Positions 49,291 to 53,732 of a stretch of 53,732 nt of DNA are shown piece by piece. Source of the DNA: DASSTJ01 sp035707965 (GTDB lineage: Bacteria > Actinomycetota > Actinomycetes > Actinomycetales > Angustibacteraceae); contig DASSTJ010000111.1 of NCBI GenBank assembly GCA_035707965.1, positions 1 to 53,732 of the forward strand, written 5' to 3'. The position numbers and the translations under genes are program-made. The notes below the pieces were generated by a model. It was given only the letters and a program-made list of their open reading frames with translations, was not told where the DNA came from and searched no databases. Position 1 is the stretch's first letter, and each line of letters starts with the position of its first letter.

Positions 49291-50463
49291 TCAGCCGGGC
49301 TCGTCCGCCAGGTTCGTGCACCGCTGGCCCTCGAGCCACTGACCGGCCAGCGTCGCGCGCTCCCGGCTGCCGGGGACGCGGGGGATGCCGTCGGCGGACA
49401 CCCGCATCGGGGTCCACCGTGCGTCGACGACCCGGCGGCCGCGCAGGGTGAGCGTGAGCACACCCGTGCGGGACTCGACGTCGGAGTTGCGGCGCCACCA
49501 GACGAAGTTGCCGAGGCCGTAGTCGACGTAGGTGCTGCCGAGCCACCCGGCGCCCTGCAGCTGGTGCGCGTGGGTACCGACCACGACGTCCGCGCCCGCC
49601 TGGGCAAGCGCCTTGGCCGTCCGTACCTGCAGGGCGTTGGGACACGGCGTGTAGTCGGTGCCCCAGTGCAGGTAGACGACAACCACGTCGGCTCTCGTCC
49701 GGGCCTTTCGCACGGCGGCGGCGAGCCGGTCCGGGCTGGACGCCGACGCCACCCCCGGACGGTTCGCGCCGGCCGTCCACGTGGCCAGCGTCCAGTCGGG
49801 CACCTGGGTGGCCCCGAGGAAGGCCACGCGCAGGCCCTCTGCCTGCAGGACGGCCGGTGCCAGCGCGTCGGCCCGGTCACGGCCGATCCCGACGATCGGT
49901 AGCGGGCCGTCGGCCCGTGCCGCCAGGGTGTCGGCGAAGCCGTGCTCGCCGTAGTCGATCGCGTGGTTGTTCGCCATGCTCACCACGTCCACGCCGGCAC
50001 CGGCCAGCGCGTCGAGCGCGGTCGCCGGTGCGCGGAAGTGGAACTTCTTGGGCTGCTCCGTGCCTCGGGTGGTGATCGCCGTCTCGAGGTTCACCATCGC
50101 CAGGTCCGCGGTCGCCAGGAACGGGCGCAGCTCGGCCAGAGCGTCCGTGGGGTGGTCGAGCAGCGGTGCCAGCCGGCCCGCGAAGTGCACGTCGCCGGCG
50201 AACGCGAGCGTGAGCGTGCCGTCCGGCGCGGGGGGCCCTGCCGGGTCCGTCGCCGGGGTCGCTGTCGGGCTCGGCGTGGCGGTCGTGCGCACCGTGGCCG
50301 TGCGTCCGGCCGCCGCCGGGTCGGTGCTGCTCGGCCCGCCCTGGACGCTGCTGGCCGGGCCGGCAGTGCAGGCGGCCAGCAGCACGCAGCCGAGGGCCAC
50401 GTGAACCCGCCGGGTCACCCGGCGCGCCAGGTGGTGCGCCGGCGTGCCGTCTCGGCCTGTCAC
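49291..50463 (-). CDS. CapA family lipoprotein (PGA_cap/metallophosphatase-like)
   Basis: A 390-residue protein with a lipoprotein signal peptide ending in LLAAC, a Thr/Pro-rich linker, then a CapA domain: LTLAFAGDVHFAGRL with the metal-binding Asp and His, ADLAMVNLETAITTRG, SMANNHAIDYGEHG, LHWGTDYTPCPNALQ and VVGTHAHQLQGAGW. CapA proteins resemble calcineurin-type phosphoesterases and were named for poly-gamma-glutamate capsule work; here no pgsB/pgsC genes are nearby. GTG 50463 is preferred because it precedes the basic signal region; GTG two codons earlier is possible. TACCCT on this strand near 50490 may be the promoter. Being surface-anchored, it may act on a wall polymer. Confidence 0.85.
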   Translation of the reverse strand: MTGRDGTPAHHLARRVTRRVHVALGCVLLAACTAGPASSVQGGPSSTDPAAAGRTATVRTTATPSPTATPATDPAGPPAPDGTLTLAFAGDVHFAGRLAPLLDHPTDALAELRPFLATADLAMVNLETAITTRGTEQPKKFHFRAPATALDALAGAGVDVVSMANNHAIDYGEHGFADTLAARADGPLPIVGIGRDRADALAPAVLQAEGLRVAFLGATQVPDWTLATWTAGANRPGVASASSPDRLAAAVRKARTRADVVVVYLHWGTDYTPCPNALQVRTAKALAQAGADVVVGTHAHQLQGAGWLGSTYVDYGLGNFVWWRRNSDVESRTGVLTLTLRGRRVVDARWTPMRVSADGIPRVPGSRERATLAGQWLEGQRCTNLADEPG

Positions 50464-50558
50464 GATGACTCTCGCACAAGGCGTGAGGGTAGCGGCAGGG
50501 CCGGCCCCCCACGCTCGATGACCGAGACGGCCAGCCCGACGACCGAGACAGGAGCACG

Positions 50559-52643
50559 ATGACGAGCGTCGACGTGCCGCTGCCCGCCCCGGTCCTGCGT
50601 GGCGAGCGCACGGCCGGGCTTCTGCTCGCCCGCACGGGCGTGGCGCTCGGGCTCTGGCTGCTGCTCGGGTCGGTGGTGGTCGTCCCCCTGTCCCTCGTCC
50701 ACCTCTGGCGACCGGCTGTCGTGCTGCCGGTGCTGCTCCTCGCCGGAGCGCTCGCGGTACGGCTGGTGCGACGGCTGCCGGCGCCGCCGGCGCCGGTGTG
50801 GGCGGTCGCACTGGTCGTCGCCTCGGCGCTCGGCGGGGCGGTGTGGGTCGGGTCGACGCACGCCGAGCACGTGGTCCTGCGGCGGGACGCCGGCACCTAC
50901 GCCCTCTCGGCCCAGAACCTGGCGACCGAGCACCAGCTCGACGTCGACGTGGCCGTGGCGGCCCTGGGCGGCACCGTGGTGGTCGACGACCCTGACGTGA
51001 CGGTCGCCAGTCCCGGGTTCTACGAGGTCGGTCACGGCACCGGCACCCACGTCGTCCCACAGTTCCTGCCGGCCACTCCGGCGTGGCTCTCGGTCGGCTA
51101 CTGGCTGGGTGGCTGGACGGGGCTGCTGATCGTGCCGGCGTTCGCCATCGGCGCCGCACTGCTGGCCTTCGGCGCCCTGACCGCTCGCCTCGTGGGACCA
51201 CGGTGGTCGGCCGTGGCCACCGTGGCGCTGACGCTGTGCCAGCCCGTGCTGCACGCCGGCCGGTCGACGTACTCCGAACCCTTCGCGCTGGTGGTGCTGC
51301 TCGCTGGTCTGGTCGTGCTCGCCGAGGCGACCATGGTCGGTGCCTCAGGGCGCTGGCACGCCGCCCGTGGGCTGGGTCTGCTGGCCGGCCTCGTCATCGG
51401 TGGCGTGGGCCTGGTGCGGGTCGACGCGCTTCGGGAGGTGGCCCTGCTGGTGCCCGTGTGCGCCCTCCTGGTGATCCGCCACCACGGGGCAGGAAGGCCG
51501 CTCGCACTAGGGCTGGCCGTCTCGACGGTCGTGTCCGCGGCGTGGGCGCTGCTGGTGTCGCGCCCCTACCTGAGCCAGGTCTCCGGCTCTTTGGTTCCGC
51601 TCCTGGCTGGAACCGCTGCCGTGGTGGCCGTGTCGGCGCTGTGGTGGGGGCTGGCCCGGCGAGGTGCATCCGTGCCGGACGGCGTCCGCCGTCGACTCCC
51701 GGGGGTCCTGGCTGGCCTGGTGCTGGCGGTCGCGCTCGTGCTGGCCTCGCGTCCGTTGTGGCTCGTGGTGCGGCAGAGCGCCGGCGACCCGGGGTCCCGC
51801 GTCGTGGCCGGGCTCCAGCTGCGGCAGGGGCTGCCCGTGGACGGCGGGCGCACCTACGCGGAGCAGTCCGTCTCGTGGTTGGCGTGGTGGGTGGGCGTCC
51901 CGGTCCTCGTCCTCGCTCTGGCTGCCGCAGTGCTCTTGGCGTACCGGGTCGGCCGCGTGCTCGCCGGTGACCCCGTACCGGCCTGGCTCGGTCCGTGGGC
52001 CGTCGCCGTCGGCTCCACGGTGCTCACCCTGTACCGACCGGGCATCACCCCGGACCACCCGTGGGCCGACCGCCGGTTCGTGCCGGTCGTGCTGCCGGCG
52101 CTCGTGCTGCTCGCGACGGGAGTCGTGGCCTGGGTCGTTCGGCGGGCACGGCGACGCTGGCCGCTGACGCTGCTCGCCGTCGTCGGTGTGGCAGGGCCGG
52201 CGGCCTTGCTCGTGCCGGCGGCGGTGGCGACCGCCTCCTTCCTGGCTCCCCGCACCGAGCAGGGCGAGGTCGCTGCGGTCGCTCGCGCCTGCGCCGCCTT
52301 CGAACCGACCGACACGGCCGTGCTGCTCGACAGCAGAGCGGCGAACGAGTGGACCCAGGTGCTCCGAGGGCCCTGCCTGGTGCCGTCCCTGGTGCTCAAG
52401 GTGCCGCGCGGCCAGCCGGTCCCGCTGGACGAGCTGGCGCCGGTCGTCCGGTCGATCCGGGACGCCGGGCGTCGGCCGGTGCTGGTCACCGCCGAGTCTC
52501 CCGACCCTCTGGCTGCCCTCGGCGCGCATCCCCGGCAGGTGGTCGACCTGCGGACCACCGAGGACCAGCGACTGCTGGATCGTCGGCCGGACGGTCTGGC
52601 GCCGCTGGACGTCGACCTCTGGGTCGCACCGGCTCCGGAGTGA
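50559..52643 (+). CDS. Large polytopic membrane protein, GT-C-like
   Basis: A 694-residue protein with about 13 membrane helices and a soluble extracytoplasmic C-terminus of about 130 residues (ACAAFEPTDTAVLLDSRAAN). The loop after the third helix has HVVLRRDAGTYALSAQNLAT, with the acidic pattern of GT-C enzymes (RRDxGTY). A second loop contains LPATPAWLSVGYW. The overall layout parallels the proteins at 19427-21694, 21719-23236 and 26070-27986. ATG 50559 follows ACAGGAG. It is divergent from the CapA gene and ends before a 14-base-pair hairpin. It is probably a polyprenyl-phosphate-dependent glycosyltransferase; no direct evidence for the substrate. Confidence 0.6.
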   Translation: MTSVDVPLPAPVLRGERTAGLLLARTGVALGLWLLLGSVVVVPLSLVHLWRPAVVLPVLLLAGALAVRLVRRLPAPPAPVWAVALVVASALGGAVWVGSTHAEHVVLRRDAGTYALSAQNLATEHQLDVDVAVAALGGTVVVDDPDVTVASPGFYEVGHGTGTHVVPQFLPATPAWLSVGYWLGGWTGLLIVPAFAIGAALLAFGALTARLVGPRWSAVATVALTLCQPVLHAGRSTYSEPFALVVLLAGLVVLAEATMVGASGRWHAARGLGLLAGLVIGGVGLVRVDALREVALLVPVCALLVIRHHGAGRPLALGLAVSTVVSAAWALLVSRPYLSQVSGSLVPLLAGTAAVVAVSALWWGLARRGASVPDGVRRRLPGVLAGLVLAVALVLASRPLWLVVRQSAGDPGSRVVAGLQLRQGLPVDGGRTYAEQSVSWLAWWVGVPVLVLALAAAVLLAYRVGRVLAGDPVPAWLGPWAVAVGSTVLTLYRPGITPDHPWADRRFVPVVLPALVLLATGVVAWVVRRARRRWPLTLLAVVGVAGPAALLVPAAVATASFLAPRTEQGEVAAVARACAAFEPTDTAVLLDSRAANEWTQVLRGPCLVPSLVLKVPRGQPVPLDELAPVVRSIRDAGRRPVLVTAESPDPLAALGAHPRQVVDLRTTEDQRLLDRRPDGLAPLDVDLWVAPAPE

Positions 52644-52647
52644 GCGT

Positions 52648-52679
52648 GGCCGGCCCGGTGCAGTCGCACCGAGCCGGCC
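52648..52679. terminator. 14-base-pair hairpin between convergent genes
   Basis: GGCCGGCCCGGTGC, four-base loop AGTC, GCACCGAGCCGGCC: a 14-pair stem with one mismatch, five bases after the membrane protein stop. It is a candidate terminator for both convergent genes. Confidence 0.6.
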
Positions 52680-52690
52680 GCCCGTCGGGT

Positions 52691-52758
52691 CAGACCAGCT
52701 GTCGCCTCAGACGAGCTGCCGCCGCAGACCAGCTGTCACCTCAGACCAGCTGTCACCT
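52691..52758 (-). repeat. Four 17-base tandem repeats after a stop codon
   Basis: Plus-strand unit CAGACCAGCTGTCACCT occurs twice exactly (52725-52741, 52742-52758) and twice with changes (52691-52707, 52708-52724). A partial unit starts at 52759 and contains the 3' end of the binding-protein gene. On the minus strand, three of the four units repeat GTCTGA, the last Val codon and stop of that gene, so the array appears to have grown from the gene's end. Confidence 0.85.
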
Positions 52759-53681
52759 CAGACCAGGCCCTGGGACGAGAGCCACTCCTTGGCCACCGCG
52801 TTCGGGTCCTGCTTGTCCACCGTGACCTTGGTGAGCAGGTCGATGAGCGTCTGCGTCGTCAGCTTGGCCGAGACCTCGTTGAGCACCGCCTTGACCGTGT
52901 CGCTCGCCTTGGCCTTGTTGATCAGCGGCAGCACGTTCTGCGCGGCGAAGTTGTTCTCCGGGTCGTCGAGCACGACGAAGTCATTCGCCTTGATCGAAGG
53001 GTCGGTGGTGAAGATGTCGCCCGCGTCGATCTGACCGTTCTTCAACGCGTTCACCGTCAGCGGCCCGCCGGCGTCCAACGTCTTGTAGCTGCCGAACTCG
53101 ACGCCGTAGTGCTTCTTCAGGCCCGGGATGCCGTCGGGCCGGGTCTTGAACTCCGGTGGGCCGCCGAAGGTCAGGTCCTTCGCCGCGCCCTTCAGGTCGC
53201 CGATCGACTTCAGCGAGTACTTGTCGGCGGTCGCCTTGGTGACCACCACCGCGTCCTTGTCCTCGGCCTGCGACTTCTCGAGCACGACGAGGTCGTCGGG
53301 CAGGGCCTTCTGCAGCGCGGCGTACACGTCGTCGGGCGCGACGGCGGTGGCCGCCTTGTCGAAGTACTGCAGCAGCACTCCGCTGTACTCGGGGATGAGG
53401 TCGATGGAGCCGTCCTCGAGGCCCGGGATGTAGGCCTCACGGCTGCCGATGTTGAGCTTGGTGCTCACCTTGACGCCCTTGGCCTTGAGCGCCTCGGCGT
53501 AGATGTTGGCGAGCACGACATTCTCCTGGAAGTTCGCGGAGCCGACCACGATGGTGTCGGACGGCGCCGGTGAGCCGGTCGCTCCCGTGTCGGTCTTGGT
53601 GGGGTCGTTGCTGCCGCAGGCCGACACGGCCAGGGCGAGCACCGCCATCGTCGCGGCCAGGGCGAGTCGGGTCGGCTTCAT
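52758..53681 (-). CDS. Glycine betaine/choline-type ABC transporter substrate-binding lipoprotein
   Basis: A 307-residue lipoprotein with lipobox LAVSAC (cysteine near residue 22) and an OpuAC/OsmF-type periplasmic-binding fold: TIVVGSANFQENVVLANIYA, STKLNIGSREAYIPGLEDG, DLIPEYSGVLLQYFDK, LDAGGPLTVNALKNGQIDAG and DIFTTDPSIKANDFVVLDDP. These proteins capture quaternary amines such as glycine betaine, choline or carnitine and hand them to a permease and ATPase, which are expected beyond the window's right edge. ATG 53681 has a near-perfect AAGGAG eight bases upstream; the open frame to 53720 is an extension. The stop is followed by the 17-base repeats and the terminator hairpin. Confidence 0.9.
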   Translation of the reverse strand: MKPTRLALAATMAVLALAVSACGSNDPTKTDTGATGSPAPSDTIVVGSANFQENVVLANIYAEALKAKGVKVSTKLNIGSREAYIPGLEDGSIDLIPEYSGVLLQYFDKAATAVAPDDVYAALQKALPDDLVVLEKSQAEDKDAVVVTKATADKYSLKSIGDLKGAAKDLTFGGPPEFKTRPDGIPGLKKHYGVEFGSYKTLDAGGPLTVNALKNGQIDAGDIFTTDPSIKANDFVVLDDPENNFAAQNVLPLINKAKASDTVKAVLNEVSAKLTTQTLIDLLTKVTVDKQDPNAVAKEWLSSQGLV

Positions 53682-53732
53682 GTGCTGCTCCTTCTTTCGG
53701 GGCTGGCGAGGGCGACGCATCTGTGGTCGCTT

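Noticed and set aside
52691..52766. Short tandem repeats as a possible CRISPR array
   Set aside because: Units are 17 bases and directly adjacent with no spacers, and no cas genes are near.
1..53732. tRNA, rRNA or other standard RNA genes
   Set aside because: None recognised by eye; a dedicated scan could still find a small RNA.

Overview
The window is GC-rich DNA with dense, mostly divergent or tightly overlapping genes, frequent GTG starts and many TANNNT boxes placed 6-8 bases before an ATG or GTG (leaderless promoters). With an F420-type luciferase-like oxidoreductase, an LCP ligase, DUF6541-type membrane proteins and cell-wall-binding repeat 2 (CWB2) proteins, this points to a chromosome of a Gram-positive actinobacterium. 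A Micrococcales/Cellulomonas-like source is plausible but is inference. Nearly the whole window is devoted to making, exporting, anchoring and using cell-envelope polymers.

Region 1 (1-14231) is an anionic polysaccharide locus. It has a UDP-glucose dehydrogenase (cut by the window edge), a membrane O-acyltransferase, a Wzx-type flippase, a polyprenyl-phosphate glycosyltransferase with a DUF2304 partner, three further glycosyltransferases, and five enzymes matching the Wbp route (dehydrogenase, 3-oxidoreductase, aminotransferase, N-acetyltransferase, 2-epimerase) to UDP-2,3-diacetamido-2,3-dideoxy-mannuronic acid.

Region 2 (14308-19434) holds an F420-type oxidoreductase and an acyl-CoA dehydrogenase. 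These are followed by a 2.8 kb segment with a membrane-anchored DnaJ-like protein lacking HPD and a secreted CHAP amidase. That segment is closed by a diverged second copy of the acyl-CoA dehydrogenase 3' end, which looks like the footprint of an integration event.

Region 3 (19427-38996) is a second polymer locus. It contains large polytopic membrane proteins of GT-C/DUF6541 type, an LCP ligase, GT2 enzymes, an 1166-residue GT2-TagF fusion, a TagGH/Wzm-Wzt ABC exporter, and three tandem CDP-alcohol phosphotransferase proteins. The two large ones carry an extra N-terminal domain and a long C-terminal region, and the third has His in place of the last catalytic Asp. A phosphodiester-containing wall polymer exported by the ABC transporter is the simplest reading.

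Region 4 (39162-46294) has three tandem secreted proteins that each end in three CWB2 repeats but carry different heads: SpoIID/LytB, an M15-like peptidase with three peptidoglycan-binding repeats, and a subtilisin. Because CWB2 modules are known in Clostridioides difficile to hold proteins on an anionic wall polymer, their position next to region 3 suggests that region 3 makes their ligand.

Region 5 (46348-53681) has rmlC, a lipoate ligase family gene overlapping a divergent acyl-CoA dehydrogenase-fold gene, a CapA-type lipoprotein, another large membrane protein and a glycine-betaine/choline-type binding lipoprotein. No rRNA, tRNA, CRISPR array, integrase or transposase was recognised.
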